Assembly (NCBI RefSeq): GCF_029892095.1
Contig: NZ_JARZAE010000004.1
Location: forward strand, 744,001 to 808,000
Length of the DNA stretch: 64,000 nt
From: Kitasatospora sp. MAP12-44
GTDB lineage: Bacteria; Actinomycetota; Actinomycetes; Streptomycetales; Streptomycetaceae
Reading direction: 5' to 3'
Both the position numbers and the translations under genes were made by a program. The notes under the pieces were generated by a model, which saw only the letters and a list, made by a program, of their open reading frames with translations, did not search any database and had not been told where the DNA came from. Below, piece after piece: positions 43,801 through 52,966 of the stretch; within the stretch, counting starts at the first letter, position 1; each line of letters starts with the position of its first letter.

Positions 43801-45456
43801 TTGAACCGCGACACCCCACGTTCGCGCTCGGCCCGCACTCCGTCAGGCTCCGTCAACCGGGCGGGCATCCCCGACCCGCTGCGCGCCGTCTTCTCCATCC
43901 ACGCCGAGGCTCGCCGGCGCCGGATGCCCGTCGCGGAGGTGGCCGGCGAGCGGGCCGAGCGGGCCGAGCTCGGGTTGAGCCGCCGCCGGCTCCTCGCCGG
44001 AGCGGCCGCGATCGCCGCCGCCACCGTACCCGCCGCGCTGCTCAACCCCTCCCGGGCCGCCGCCGCGACGGCGCCCCGGGTGGTGGTGGTCGGAGCCGGA
44101 CTGGCCGGTCTGCGCTGCGCCCACCAGCTGTGGAACCGGAGCCAGCCGGTGGCCGCGACCGTCTACGAGGCGGACACCAGTCACGTCGGCGGCCGCTGCT
44201 GGTCGCTGCGCGGCTTCTTCGCGGGCGGCCAAGTGAGCGAGCACGGCGGCTCGTTCATCAGCTCGACCGACACGGCGGTGCTGAGCCTGGCGAACAGCCT
44301 CGGCCTGCAGCGCGAGTACGCCAACGGCGGCGCGCTCAACTCCGGTGGCTACGCCGCCTGGATCAACGGCGCGCTCTACAACTCGGCCCAGCAGCAGAGC
44401 GACTGGACCGCCGAGGCGTTCGCTGCCTTCAGCGCCTCCTACCAGGCCATCGGCACCCCGCGCTACAACAGCCACACCGCCGAGGCCGCCCGCCTCGACC
44501 AGCTCTCCTGCCTGGACTACCTCGCCGAGATCGGTCTGCCCGCGAGCTCCTCGCTCGGCCAGCTGATCCAGTCCATCCAGCTCCAGTCGGGCGGTGAGCC
44601 CGCGCAGTCGTCCGCGCTGGGCATGATCGGCTTCCTCGGCGCCTCCAGCACCTTCGACAACGCGAGCGGCTTCGACGAGAAGTACCACCTGGTCGGCGGC
44701 AACGACCAACTGGTCAGCGGGATGGTCGGACAGCTGCCGGCCGGTACCGTCAAGCAGGGCTACCAGCTGATCGCGCTGGCCCGTAACAGCGACGGCAGCT
44801 ACACCTGCACCTTCGACCACGCCGGCAGCACCGTCAGCGTTCCCGCCGACCACGTGGTGCTGGCCCTGCCGTTCAGCACGCTGCGCAATGTCGACCTCTC
44901 CGGCGCCGGTCTGTCCGCGCTGAAGCTCACCGCCATCAACCAGCAGGGGATGGGCCAGAACGCCAAGCTGGTCAGCCAGCTCACCACCAAGACCTGGCCC
45001 GCCCTCGGCTACAACGGCGTCTCCAACACCGGCCCGCTGGGCTACCAGACGGCCTGGGACGGCTCGGTGAACCTCGGCGCGGCGGGCGCACCGGCCCTGC
45101 TCGTCAACTTCCCCGGGGGCGACGGCGCACGCAACACCCTCACCGGAGCGGCCCACGGCCCGGCCCCGACCGCCGACGTCAACGGCTTCCTCAGCCAGAT
45201 CGAGCAGGTCTACCCTGGCACCACCGCGGCCTGGAACGGCCGGGCGTACGAGGACCACTGGTCCCTCGACCCGTGGCACCTCGGCGCCTACCACTACTAC
45301 AAGGTCGGCCAGTACACCTCGTTCGCGGGCTACGAGGCCGTCCAGGAGGGGCGGATCCACTTCGCCGGCGAGCACACCGACGTCGACAACGCCACCCTGA
45401 ACGCGGCCGTGGCGTCGGGCGTCCGGGTGGCGGGCGAGATCACCGCCCAGATCTGA
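43801..45456 (+). CDS. flavin monoamine oxidase family protein, Tat-exported
   Basis: A ~551-aa FAD enzyme. A twin-arginine-like signal (LSRRRLLAGAAAIAAATVP, about 60-80) suggests export or membrane association. The FAD-binding motif VVVVGAGLAGLRCAHQL begins near residue 97, with GGRCWSLRG about 40 residues later. The C-terminal FAD site GRIHFAGEHTD ends the domain near 528. It belongs to the amine oxidase/polyamine oxidase family, which oxidises primary or secondary amines to aldehydes with H2O2. TTG 43801 follows AGAAGAGG; ATG 43744 is an open alternative. The operator before it ties it to the TetR regulon. Confidence 0.87.
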   Translation: MNRDTPRSRSARTPSGSVNRAGIPDPLRAVFSIHAEARRRRMPVAEVAGERAERAELGLSRRRLLAGAAAIAAATVPAALLNPSRAAAATAPRVVVVGAGLAGLRCAHQLWNRSQPVAATVYEADTSHVGGRCWSLRGFFAGGQVSEHGGSFISSTDTAVLSLANSLGLQREYANGGALNSGGYAAWINGALYNSAQQQSDWTAEAFAAFSASYQAIGTPRYNSHTAEAARLDQLSCLDYLAEIGLPASSSLGQLIQSIQLQSGGEPAQSSALGMIGFLGASSTFDNASGFDEKYHLVGGNDQLVSGMVGQLPAGTVKQGYQLIALARNSDGSYTCTFDHAGSTVSVPADHVVLALPFSTLRNVDLSGAGLSALKLTAINQQGMGQNAKLVSQLTTKTWPALGYNGVSNTGPLGYQTAWDGSVNLGAAGAPALLVNFPGGDGARNTLTGAAHGPAPTADVNGFLSQIEQVYPGTTAAWNGRAYEDHWSLDPWHLGAYHYYKVGQYTSFAGYEAVQEGRIHFAGEHTDVDNATLNAAVASGVRVAGEITAQI

Positions 45457-45491
45457 CGCACCGGATCCGATGCACCAGATCCGATGCGTTG

Positions 45492-45533
45492 AACACCAAG
45501 CACCAAGCACTGAGCACTGAGAACTGAGCACCG
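45492..45533. repeat. 7-bp degenerate tandem repeat
   Basis: Six units of AGCACTG/AGCACCA type directly before the ribosome site of the next gene. Just upstream, GATCCGATGC occurs twice. This gap has an unusual low-GC composition for the window. Confidence 0.75.
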
Positions 45534-45542
45534 AGGGGCAGC

Positions 45543-46931
45543 ATGACCACCGTCAACGGCGACATAGCGTTCTGGTACGCGCAGACCGGCATCCCCACCC
45601 CGCGCGGGGCGCTGCCGGGCGACGCGACAGCCGATGTGTGCATCGTCGGCGGTGGTTACACCGGCCTGTGGACGGCGTACTACCTGAAGAAGGCCCTGCC
45701 CTCGCTGCGGATCACCGTGCTGGAGCAGCAGTTCTGCGGCTACGGCGCGTCGGGCCGCAACGGCGGCTGGCTCTACAACGGCATCGCCGGCCGCGACCGC
45801 TACGCCGCGCTGCACGGCCACCAGGCCGCCGTGGCGCTGCAGCAGGCGATGAACCGGACCGTGGACGAGGTGGTCCAGGTCGCCGCCGCGGAGGGCATCG
45901 AGGCGGACGTCCACCAGGGCGGGGTGCTGGAGGTGGCCTACACCCCCGCCCAACTCGCCCGTCTTGAGGCCTTCCACCGGACCGAGGTCAGCTTCGGCGA
46001 GCACGACCGGCTGCTGCTGGACGCGAGCGAGTCGGCCCAGCGGATCCAGGTCGCCGGCACCCTCGGCGGCGCCTGGAGCCCGCACGGCGCCCGGATCCAC
46101 CCGGTGAAACTGCTGCAGGGCCTGGCGCGCGTCGTCGAAGGCCTCGGGGTGCGGATCCACGAGTCGACCACCGTCACCGAGATCGGCCCGCAGCGCGCGG
46201 TCACCGCGCACGGGACCGTCCGCGCCCCCTACGTGCTGCGCTGCACCGAGGGCTTCACCGCCTCGCTCAAGGGCCAGAAGCGGACCTGGCTGCCGATGAA
46301 CTCCTCCATGATCGTGACCGAGCCGCTGCCGCAGCACGTCTGGGACGCGATCGGCTGGCAGGGCCGCGAGGCCCTCGGCGACATGGCGCACGCCTACATG
46401 TACGCCCAGCGCACCGCCGACGACCGGATCGCGATCGGCGGGCGCGGCGTCCCGTACCGCTTCGGCTCGCGCACCGACAACGACGGGCGCACCCAGGACG
46501 CCACCATCCGGGCGCTGCGGGAGATCCTGGTCCGCTTCTTCCCCGCGACGGCCGACGCGGCGATCGACCACGCGTGGTCCGGCGTGCTCGGGGTCCCGCG
46601 CGACTGGTGCGCCGCGGTGGAGCTGAACCGCGCCACCGGCCTGGGCTGGGCCGGCGGCTACGTCGGCAGCGGGGTGGGGGCGGCGAACCTGGCCGCCCGC
46701 ACCCTGCGCGACCTCGTCCTCGCGGACTCCGGCGAGGGCGGCGCCACCGAACTGACCGCCCTCCCCTGGGTCGGCCACCCCGTGCGCCGCTGGGAGCCGG
46801 AGCCCCTGCGCTGGATCGGCGTCCACGGCCTCTACTCCGTCTACCGCGGCGCCGACCGCCGCGAACTGGCCAACGCCAGCCCCACCAGCGACCGCGCGGC
46901 CCGCCTCGCCGACCGCGTCTCTGGCCGCTGA
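45543..46931 (+). CDS. DAO-family FAD oxidoreductase, gamma-glutamylputrescine oxidase-like
   Basis: A 462-aa cytosolic flavoenzyme. The N-terminal segment FWYAQTG and dinucleotide motif DVCIVGGGYTGLWTAYYL (about 31-48) are typical of the PuuB/OrdL branch of the D-amino-acid-oxidase family. SGRNGGWL (about 72-79) and the C-terminal GWAGGYVGSGVGAANLAART complete the FAD site. PuuB-type enzymes oxidise gamma-glutamylputrescine in polyamine catabolism; no glutamyl-putrescine synthetase is nearby, so the exact amine is open. It follows the first oxidase by 86 bases and is probably co-transcribed. ATG has GAGGGG just upstream. Confidence 0.88.
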   Translation: MTTVNGDIAFWYAQTGIPTPRGALPGDATADVCIVGGGYTGLWTAYYLKKALPSLRITVLEQQFCGYGASGRNGGWLYNGIAGRDRYAALHGHQAAVALQQAMNRTVDEVVQVAAAEGIEADVHQGGVLEVAYTPAQLARLEAFHRTEVSFGEHDRLLLDASESAQRIQVAGTLGGAWSPHGARIHPVKLLQGLARVVEGLGVRIHESTTVTEIGPQRAVTAHGTVRAPYVLRCTEGFTASLKGQKRTWLPMNSSMIVTEPLPQHVWDAIGWQGREALGDMAHAYMYAQRTADDRIAIGGRGVPYRFGSRTDNDGRTQDATIRALREILVRFFPATADAAIDHAWSGVLGVPRDWCAAVELNRATGLGWAGGYVGSGVGAANLAARTLRDLVLADSGEGGATELTALPWVGHPVRRWEPEPLRWIGVHGLYSVYRGADRRELANASPTSDRAARLADRVSGR

Positions 46932-46945
46932 AGGACAGACATCGG

Positions 46946-48253
46946 TCAGAAGCGGATCACATTGCGGTCGAGCGGGAGTTCGTCCGTGTGCGGACCCGCG
47001 AAGGGCGACTCGTCGACGGGCAGCACTCCGGTGGGCCGCAGGCCCAGATTGTCGTCCCAGATCCGCGGCGCGACGTGGCCCAGGATGTCGAAGGAGCGGA
47101 AGGTGTACGGCGGGCTGTCGGTCGGGAAGAACTCGCGGGTCGTCATCACCTGGAAGTGCAGGTGCGGGGTGGTCGAGTTGCCGCTGTTGCCGATCAGCCC
47201 GAGGATCTGGCCGGGCTCGACGCGGTCGCCCTCGTGCACGGTCAGGCTGCCGTCCTCCAGGTGGGCGTAGAGCAGGTACTGGCCCGGTGCGACCTCCAGG
47301 GTGATGTGGTTGCCGACGGTGTCCTGGATCGGCGGCACGGTCGGCGGGACCGGCGGCGGGTTGTCCGCGAGGCCGTCCTGCACCTCCACCACCTTGGCGC
47401 GGGCCGCGGCGACCACCGGCTGCCTGAAGCTCAGGTAGCTGTCCAGTCGGCTCGGATCGCCCTCCCAGGTCTGGTTGTGGTCCCCGACCCGGAACCAGTC
47501 GATGGCGAAGCGCTGGGGGACGTAGAGCCCGCCGTTGATCGGCGCCAGGCCGCGCCGGTGGTGGGTGTTGCCGCAGCAACTCTCGCTGGCGTACCAACTC
47601 CCCGGCTGCACCGGCGAGTCGAGCTGCAGGGGTGCCGTACGCGAGAGCGGCGTACGGGCGACGGTCTCCTCGAACGCCGCCGGGCCGGACGGCGCCAGGA
47701 CGGCGCCGGTCAGGTGGTGCTCCAGCTCCGCGGGGACGGCCTCGGCCGGATCGAGCGCCAGGTCGAGCCAGATCACCCACTGCTCGGAGCTCGCGACGAC
47801 CGGCACGGCGACCGGCACGGCGACCTGCCGCGCGGCGTCCGTCCCCTCGCCCGGCAGCGGGACGCCGATCGGGTTGGCGGCCGCGGCCAGCGCGTCGCCG
47901 CTCAGCGACCCGATGACCCGCTTGGTCCGCGCGTCCTGGACCTCGATGCTGTCGATCCGCACCGGGGTCTGGCGGCCCAGGGCATTGGTGGTGAACAGCT
48001 CGTAGGAGAGGTGGACCTTGCCGTCGGAGGCGTTGAACGGCGCGGGTCGGGTGATCGTCGAGGCCGTCAGCGGCGTGAACTGCGTGCTCGGCGGCAGCGC
48101 GCGCGGCGCCGCCCCGTACGCGGGCAGCGCGGCCGCGGTCAGCAGCACCGCGCCCAGCGTCGCTCGCAGGGCACCTCGCAGAGTCACTCGCAGGGCTCCT
48201 CGGATCAGCACTCCGCGCGCTCCGCGGGGTCGTCGGTCGTCCCGGTCTGCCAT
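46946..48253 (-). CDS. secreted M23-family metallopeptidase
   Basis: A 435-aa protein with a leader of repeated GALR units (about 15-35) merging into a signal peptide that ends AAALPAYGA. The C-terminal LytM/M23 domain starts near residue 260. The first zinc His is likely in [10 protein letters not shown] or [13 protein letters not shown] (the Asp ligand follows), and the HLHFQV motif (about 380) carries the last ligands. Such enzymes cut peptidoglycan peptides or act as LytM scaffolds. The first motif is looser than the classical HxGxD, so activity is uncertain. ATG 48253 with GGAGAG upstream. Convergent with the oxidase gene, 14 bases apart. Confidence 0.82.
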   Translation of the reverse strand: MADRDDRRPRGARGVLIRGALRVTLRGALRATLGAVLLTAAALPAYGAAPRALPPSTQFTPLTASTITRPAPFNASDGKVHLSYELFTTNALGRQTPVRIDSIEVQDARTKRVIGSLSGDALAAAANPIGVPLPGEGTDAARQVAVPVAVPVVASSEQWVIWLDLALDPAEAVPAELEHHLTGAVLAPSGPAAFEETVARTPLSRTAPLQLDSPVQPGSWYASESCCGNTHHRRGLAPINGGLYVPQRFAIDWFRVGDHNQTWEGDPSRLDSYLSFRQPVVAAARAKVVEVQDGLADNPPPVPPTVPPIQDTVGNHITLEVAPGQYLLYAHLEDGSLTVHEGDRVEPGQILGLIGNSGNSTTPHLHFQVMTTREFFPTDSPPYTFRSFDILGHVAPRIWDDNLGLRPTGVLPVDESPFAGPHTDELPLDRNVIRF

Positions 48254-48418
48254 CTGCTCTCTCCTGCTCCTCGTCCAGCGGGCCGGCCCGGCGGACCGGC
48301 GCAGCGCCCTCAGGTGAGGCGCTCTCACATGAAAGGCGACGCCGGTCCACCCACCCGCACGGCGCAGCAGCCCACCGGGCAACACCACCCGTCCGGATCC
48401 CACCGCCAAGGGCGTACG

Positions 48419-49114
48419 TCAGGGCTGCGGGACGAGGGCGCCGCGGAAGGTGACCGTGCGGCGCAGGCGGAAGCCCAGCGCCTGGTAGAGCCCGATCGCG
48501 CCGGTGTTGTCGGCGGCGGCGTGCAGGAACGGGGTCTCGCCGCGGTCCTGGATCCCGGCTGCGACGGCGCGGATGAGTCGACCGGCCAGGCCCTGGCCGC
48601 GGTGGGCGTGGTCGGTGCAGACCGCGCTGATCTCGGTGAAGCCCGGTGGGTGCAACCGCTCCCCCGCCATCGCGATCAGCGCGCCCCCCTCGCGGATGCC
48701 CAGGTAGTCGCCGAGCTCGATGGTGCGCGCGAAGAACGGCCCGGGGCGGGCCTGTTCGACCAGCGCGAGGATCTCCGGGACGTCGGCCGGCCCGAGCCGC
48801 ACCGCGTGCGGGTCGTGCGCGCCGACCACGCGCTCGCCCACCAGCTGCACGCCTTCGACCTCGAACGTCGCCTCCCAGTCGGCCGGCGGCGGAACGGACA
48901 CGCCGAGGGTCACGGCGTGTCCGCCGGGGCCGAGGAGCGCCGCGACGTCGGCCCAGTCGTCCGCCCGCGGCCGGTCGGGCATCCCGAGGAAGGCCGTCAT
49001 GTCCGCCGGGTAGCTCAGCAACCGGCCCTGCCGGCGGGCGAAGTGGGCGTGCGGGCCGGTCAGTGCGGCGCGCACCGGATTGTCCAGCGGGTGGGTGGGG
49101 TGGGCCGTGGACAT
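48419..49114 (-). CDS. GNAT-family N-acetyltransferase
   Basis: A 231-aa protein. The C-terminal half is a GNAT domain: ISAVCTDHAHRGQGLAGRLIRAVAAGI (about 165-191 in total) contains the acetyl-CoA pyrophosphate loop (RGQGLA), and IGLYQALGFRLRRTVTF the last strands. The N-terminal half is another, degenerate GNAT-like domain. The acceptor is unknown. ATG 49114 is preferred; an upstream ATG adds 20 unconvincing residues. Single gene; the gap up to the M23 start (48254-48418) contains nothing recognisable. Confidence 0.88.
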   Translation of the reverse strand: MSTAHPTHPLDNPVRAALTGPHAHFARRQGRLLSYPADMTAFLGMPDRPRADDWADVAALLGPGGHAVTLGVSVPPPADWEATFEVEGVQLVGERVVGAHDPHAVRLGPADVPEILALVEQARPGPFFARTIELGDYLGIREGGALIAMAGERLHPPGFTEISAVCTDHAHRGQGLAGRLIRAVAAGIQDRGETPFLHAAADNTGAIGLYQALGFRLRRTVTFRGALVPQP

Positions 49115-49334
49115 CCTGGTTCTCGTTCCGATCTGCGGGGGCGGTTGGTGCCTGAGCTGCTCCGATTCTCGCAAGAGCGCCTGCGGCGCGACGAACCGAG
49201 CCCGGCCGCCGCGCGATCGCCCGTTGGGGCAGGACCAGCCGGTCGGCGGCGCGAATGTCCACCCTTAGTCGGTTGACTCGTCACTGACATGCCGTAGGTT
49301 CGTACAGGTCCAGACAGGCTATCGGAGGGGACAC

Positions 49335-50585
49335 TTGCGGATGATGGTGCGAATACGGGCAGCGGCGCTGAAGCGGACGGCGGGGGCGGCGATGACCCTC
49401 GTTGCCGTGGCGGCGCTGACAGGATCACAGGCGGCCGTCCCCGCCCAGGGTTTGGCGGCACTCCCGACACCGGCCGGGACGCCTGGCACCGCGATGGCGC
49501 CCGCCGTCCCGCCGGCCGGCCAGCTGCCGGTGGACGGCGGCGGCACCCTCGCGCTGACCCCGCCGCCGACCGTTCCCGTCCCCCCGACGGGAACTCCGGG
49601 TCCGAACGACCCCTTGCTCACGCTGCCGACCGGCTCCGGGGCCTCGCTGCCGGCCACGGTGTTCACGGCGTATCTGCACGCGCAGTCCGTGCTCGCCGTG
49701 TCCGAGCCCGGCTGCCACCTGCCGTGGCAGCTGCTCGCGGGGATCGGCCAGGTGGAGTCGGGCCAGGCGGACGGCGGCCGGGTCGACGCCAACGGCACGA
49801 CGTACACGCCGATCCTCGGCCCGGTGCTGGACGGCAACGGCGTGGCCGCGATTCCGAGCAGCGACGGCGGCAAGTGGGACGGCAGCACGGTGTGGGCCCG
49901 CGCCGTCGGCCCGATGCAGTTCCTCCCGTCCACCTGGGCGATCTGGGGCGCCGACGGCAACGGCGACGGCATCGCGGATCCCAACAACATCCACGACGCG
50001 GCGCTGGCCGCCGGGCGCTACCTGTGCTCGAGTGGCCGCGATCTCTCCGTTCCGGCGCAGCTGGACCAGGCGATCCTCGGCTACAACGACTCGCAGGACT
50101 ACCTGCGCACGGTGAAGAGCTGGATGGCGACCTTCCAGTCGGGTGCCACCAGCGCGCCGGACGGTCCGCCCCTGCCGGCCACCCCCGGCACGCCGGGGCC
50201 GACGACCGCGCCGACGACCGTCCCCGTTCCGGTCACCCCGGTGGCGCCGCCCACGCCGACGGCGACCCCGCGGCCCGTGCAGCCGACGCCGACCCCCACG
50301 CCCACTCCGACCCCCAAGCCGACCCCCACACCCACCGCGACGCCGACGCCGACGCCCACGCCGACGCCCACGCCGACCGGCTGCCCCACCCCGACGCCGA
50401 CCCCGACGCCCACCGGCACGGGCACCCCGACGCCGACGCCGACCCCCACGCCCACCCCGACCCCGACCCCGACACCCACGGCGACACCCCCCGGCGCGGC
50501 GCCCGGCTCGCCGAGCCCGTCCTGCCCCACCCCGTCGGCAACCGTCACGCCGACCGACACGCCCACCCCGACCCCCACGCACTGA
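49335..50585 (+). CDS. secreted lytic transglycosylase (SltB-like) with Pro-Thr tail
   Basis: A 416-aa secreted murein hydrolase. Signal peptide about 1-38. The catalytic domain (about 105-250) contains [11 protein letters not shown], with the catalytic Glu, and [17 protein letters not shown], typical of membrane-bound lytic transglycosylase B relatives. [24 protein letters not shown] resembles a calcium-binding turn. From about residue 265 the protein is a low-complexity Pro/Thr/Ala tail to the end (PTPTPTP). It probably spans the wall or is O-glycosylated. TTG 49335 follows GGAGGGG; ATG 49341 is possible. Confidence 0.9.
   Translation: MRMMVRIRAAALKRTAGAAMTLVAVAALTGSQAAVPAQGLAALPTPAGTPGTAMAPAVPPAGQLPVDGGGTLALTPPPTVPVPPTGTPGPNDPLLTLPTGSGASLPATVFTAYLHAQSVLAVSEPGCHLPWQLLAGIGQVESGQADGGRVDANGTTYTPILGPVLDGNGVAAIPSSDGGKWDGSTVWARAVGPMQFLPSTWAIWGADGNGDGIADPNNIHDAALAAGRYLCSSGRDLSVPAQLDQAILGYNDSQDYLRTVKSWMATFQSGATSAPDGPPLPATPGTPGPTTAPTTVPVPVTPVAPPTPTATPRPVQPTPTPTPTPTPKPTPTPTATPTPTPTPTPTPTGCPTPTPTPTPTGTGTPTPTPTPTPTPTPTPTPTATPPGAAPGSPSPSCPTPSATVTPTDTPTPTPTH
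50277..50582. repeat. Pro-Thr coding low-complexity repeat
   Basis: About 300 bases of CCGACGCC/CCCACGCC-type hexameric repeats encode the tail of the transglycosylase. Every frame is open here because of composition. Confidence 0.85.
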
Positions 50586-50596
50586 GTCCTCACCCG

Positions 50597-50630
50597 CGCG
50601 GCCGCCCCCGTACCCACGGGAGCGGCCGCG
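50597..50630. terminator. bidirectional intrinsic terminator
   Basis: CGCGGCCGC arm and its complement, with an inner CCCG/CGGG extension. It lies between convergent genes. Confidence 0.75.
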
Positions 50631-50635
50631 TTCGG

Positions 50636-51535
50636 CTATCCGCTCCGGTCGCGGCGCTGCTGCAACTGGCGGCGGACCGCCCGGGTGGCGATCGGCGGCA
50701 GCAGGTCCAGGACGAGTCGCCGGGCCGCCGAGCGCTGCGCGGGCTGCTGCTCGGCCTCGGGCGCCGGCTGCTCGGGCTCGGGCGGCATGAGCTTGGCGAT
50801 GCCTCGGCCGGAGAGCCGGACCATCCGCTGCCCGGCTATCACGTCCACGTCCATGTTGCAGTCCGGGACGTCGCCGTCCAGCTCCAGCAGCTCGCGCTGC
50901 AGCGGCCCGGGGTCGGCCCAGGTGCCGTAGAGCTTCTCGGCGGTGACGCAGATCGGCCGCAGACCGTGCCGGAAGACCGCCTCCCAGGTGGCCGCGGCCA
51001 CGCCCGGGGTGTGCTGGGAGCGGAAGTCGTCCAGCACGACTATGCCGTCCTTGGCCAGCACGGTGGCGGCGGTCTGGATGTCGGCGGCGACGTGCTCGTA
51101 GAGGTGGGAGGCGTCGATGTGCACAAAGCGGCAGCTGTCGACGGCGATCCGGCCGTCCGACAGCACCGAGGTGGGCGCCTGGACGATGGTGGGCAGGGCC
51201 GGGTGGAAGGCCAGGTAGTTGCGCTCGAAGGCGACCCGGGTGAGCGTCTCGCGGTAGGACATGGACATCTCGGCGGCGTTGCTGCCGTCCGGCGCCTCGG
51301 AATCGAACAGATCGCAGATCGTGAAGGTCTCGCCGGTCTGGAGGTGGCCGCCTATCAGGATGGCGCTGCGCCCCAGGTAGCTGCCCAGCTCCAGCAGGTC
51401 GCCGTACATCCCGGCAGCGGTCTGGCGGGCCAGCAGCCAGCCGAAAAGCTGCTGGTCAAGCGGCCAGAACCAGCCCGGGACGTCCTCCAGGGTGCGAGGA
51501 AGGGACGGTCCGGGACGGGGGTCGGTGGTGACCAC
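50636..51535 (-). CDS. class I SAM-dependent methyltransferase
   Basis: A 299-aa cytosolic enzyme of the Methyltransf_24 type. The SAM motif LLELGSYLGRSAILIG lies near residues 47-62. ICDLFDSEAP gives the acidic residue at the end of strand 2, and FVHIDASHLYEHVAADI plus GIVVLDDF mark strands 4 and 5. This group often modifies sugars or secondary metabolites. The C-terminal Glu/Pro/Arg-rich tail is unstructured. GTG 51535 has GGAGG upstream. Monocistronic. Confidence 0.88.
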   Translation of the reverse strand: MVTTDPRPGPSLPRTLEDVPGWFWPLDQQLFGWLLARQTAAGMYGDLLELGSYLGRSAILIGGHLQTGETFTICDLFDSEAPDGSNAAEMSMSYRETLTRVAFERNYLAFHPALPTIVQAPTSVLSDGRIAVDSCRFVHIDASHLYEHVAADIQTAATVLAKDGIVVLDDFRSQHTPGVAAATWEAVFRHGLRPICVTAEKLYGTWADPGPLQRELLELDGDVPDCNMDVDVIAGQRMVRLSGRGIAKLMPPEPEQPAPEAEQQPAQRSAARRLVLDLLPPIATRAVRRQLQQRRDRSG

Positions 51536-51632
51536 GATGCCTCCTACGCGCAAGCGGATCACTTTCGCTTCAGACCGATGGTAGGGACAACTCGCACACC
51601 GCGCGCCCCAGAGTGTCGGCCCGAGTACGCGC

Positions 51633-51678
51633 AAAAGCGTCGGAGGCACCGCGTGATCGCGGTGCCTCCGACGCTTTT
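51633..51678. terminator. strong bidirectional terminator after rpf gene
   Basis: A 17-bp perfect GC-rich stem (GCGTCGGAGGCACCGCG arm) flanked by AAAA and TTTT. This is the best Rho-independent terminator in the window. Confidence 0.92.
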
Positions 51679-51698
51679 ACGGCTTGAGCTCTGGGGCC

Positions 51699-52103
51699 TT
51701 AGGAGAGGCCGGCCTTGACCGAGCAGATCGGCCAGGCGCCGGGGCCCTGGGCGGCCAGCACCTTCTCGCCGACGGAGATCTGCTGGGCCGCGGTGGCCTG
51801 GTTGGCCTGCGGCGCGAACTGGGTGCCACCGAAGGCCGCCCAGGTGGAGGAGGTGAACTGCAGGCCGCCGTAGAAGCCATTGCCGCTGTTGATGCTCCAG
51901 TTCCCGGTGCTCTCGCACTGCGCGACCTTGTCCCACGTGCTCGCCGGCGCGGCCGACGAGGCGGTGGCCGTGACGAGACCCGCGACCGGCAGCACAGCCA
52001 GCGCGCCACCCAGGACGGCGATCCGCACGCGGTTGCGCTTGCGACCGGCGGCGGGGGTGGTGGCGGCAGAAGCGGCGGCGGCGTTCTCGTTACGGAAGGT
52101 CAT
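51699..52103 (-). CDS. resuscitation-promoting factor/transglycosylase-like secreted protein
   Basis: A 134-aa secreted muralytic protein. The signal-anchor stretch is at about 28-50 ([19 protein letters not shown]). The Rpf domain covers about 57-130: [13 protein letters not shown], with the catalytic Glu, followed by [19 protein letters not shown]. Rpf proteins cleave peptidoglycan and promote spore germination or regrowth. There is no LysM or other wall-binding module, so this is the short form. ATG 52103 with AGAGGA upstream. Confidence 0.92.
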   Translation of the reverse strand: MTFRNENAAAASAATTPAAGRKRNRVRIAVLGGALAVLPVAGLVTATASSAAPASTWDKVAQCESTGNWSINSGNGFYGGLQFTSSTWAAFGGTQFAPQANQATAAQQISVGEKVLAAQGPGAWPICSVKAGLS

Positions 52104-52501
52104 GTGGATCCTCTCGGAAGTACCGGACGCGGGCAGACGGAACCAAGCCCGCAAAGCGGTGTCGTTCGGGGAAGTAACGGCGACTCGTGCTGCTCACCGC
52201 TGCAAACGAAGCTACGGAAACCCCCCACAGGCCACAAGACTTCGACCCAAACACCCAGGTCAACGCCCGGTTACCGGCAGTACAGCACGCCCCGAACCCC
52301 CGAAAACACCGGCCCGCGACCCACCCCCGGCCCCCGAATGTGGCCGCGGTCACCGCCAACCACCCGTGAGGCCCACCACATTGTCGACCCAGCGTCAGCA
52401 CCACCTGACGTCACGCTTATATCCGGATAATCCGGACACCCCTCGCGAGTGAAGCAGGCCACATCCTGGCGCCGGAGCCCCGCTGCGCCGAGAGTTGCGG
52501 C
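52104..52501. other. intergenic region upstream of rpf and the deaminase
   Basis: About 400 bases between divergent genes with no gene. On the minus strand, TTGACC and TCTTGT boxes 18 bases apart (around 52230-52260) are a possible rpf promoter, giving a leader of about 130 bases. Rpf leaders in Streptomyces often carry a ydaO c-di-AMP riboswitch, but I could not recognise its conserved elements here. Confidence 0.4.
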
Positions 52502-52948
52502 ATGACGACTGATACGAGAGCGATGCTCACGGTGGCGCTGGCGGAGGCCCGGCTCGGCCTGGCCGAGGGCGGTATCCCGATCGGTGCGGCGCTCTTCGGC
52601 CCGGACGGCGAGCTGCTGGGCCGCGGCCACAACCGGCGGGTGCAGGACGACGACCCGTCCATGCACGCCGAAACGGCGGCCTTCCGCGCAGCCGGGCGAC
52701 TGCGCGGCTACCGGCGGACCACCATGGTGACCACGCTCTCGCCCTGCTGGTACTGCAGCGGCCTGGTGCGCCAGTTCGGCATCGGCCGCCTGGTGGTGGG
52801 CGAGGCCCGGACCTTCGTGGGCGGCCACGACTGGCTGGCCGAGCACGGCGTACAGGTCACCGTGCTGGACGACGCCGAGTGCGTCGCCCTGATGCGCGAC
52901 TTCATCACCGCCCGGCCCGAGCTCTGGCACGAGGACATCGGCCGGTAG
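52502..52948 (+). CDS. cytosine/nucleoside deaminase-like protein
   Basis: A 148-aa zinc hydrolase of the cytidine deaminase-like fold. Motifs are HAE (MHAETAAF, about 58-60: zinc His and proton-shuttle Glu) and PCWYC (about 81-85: zinc cysteines). The pattern GGIPIGAALFGPDGELLGRGHNRR (split) and the C-terminal RPELWHEDIG are characteristic of yeast-type cytosine deaminases, which form uracil from cytosine. No signal peptide. ATG at 52502, weak ribosome site. Converges on the response regulator gene. Confidence 0.88.
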   Translation: MTTDTRAMLTVALAEARLGLAEGGIPIGAALFGPDGELLGRGHNRRVQDDDPSMHAETAAFRAAGRLRGYRRTTMVTTLSPCWYCSGLVRQFGIGRLVVGEARTFVGGHDWLAEHGVQVTVLDDAECVALMRDFITARPELWHEDIGR

Positions 52949-52966
52949 TAGCGGGTGCCGGATCAG

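Noticed and set aside
45330..49262. 1310-codon leftward frame
   Set aside because: Spans four well-supported genes on both strands with Arg/Pro/Gly-rich nonsense.
50277..50582. Possible CRISPR-like or structural repeat array
   Set aside because: The repeats are hexameric and in frame with a Pro-Thr protein tail; there are no spacers.
52104..52501. ydaO (c-di-AMP) riboswitch upstream of rpf
   Set aside because: Expected by analogy with Streptomyces rpf genes, but the conserved ydaO blocks could not be found. A covariance-model search would settle it.
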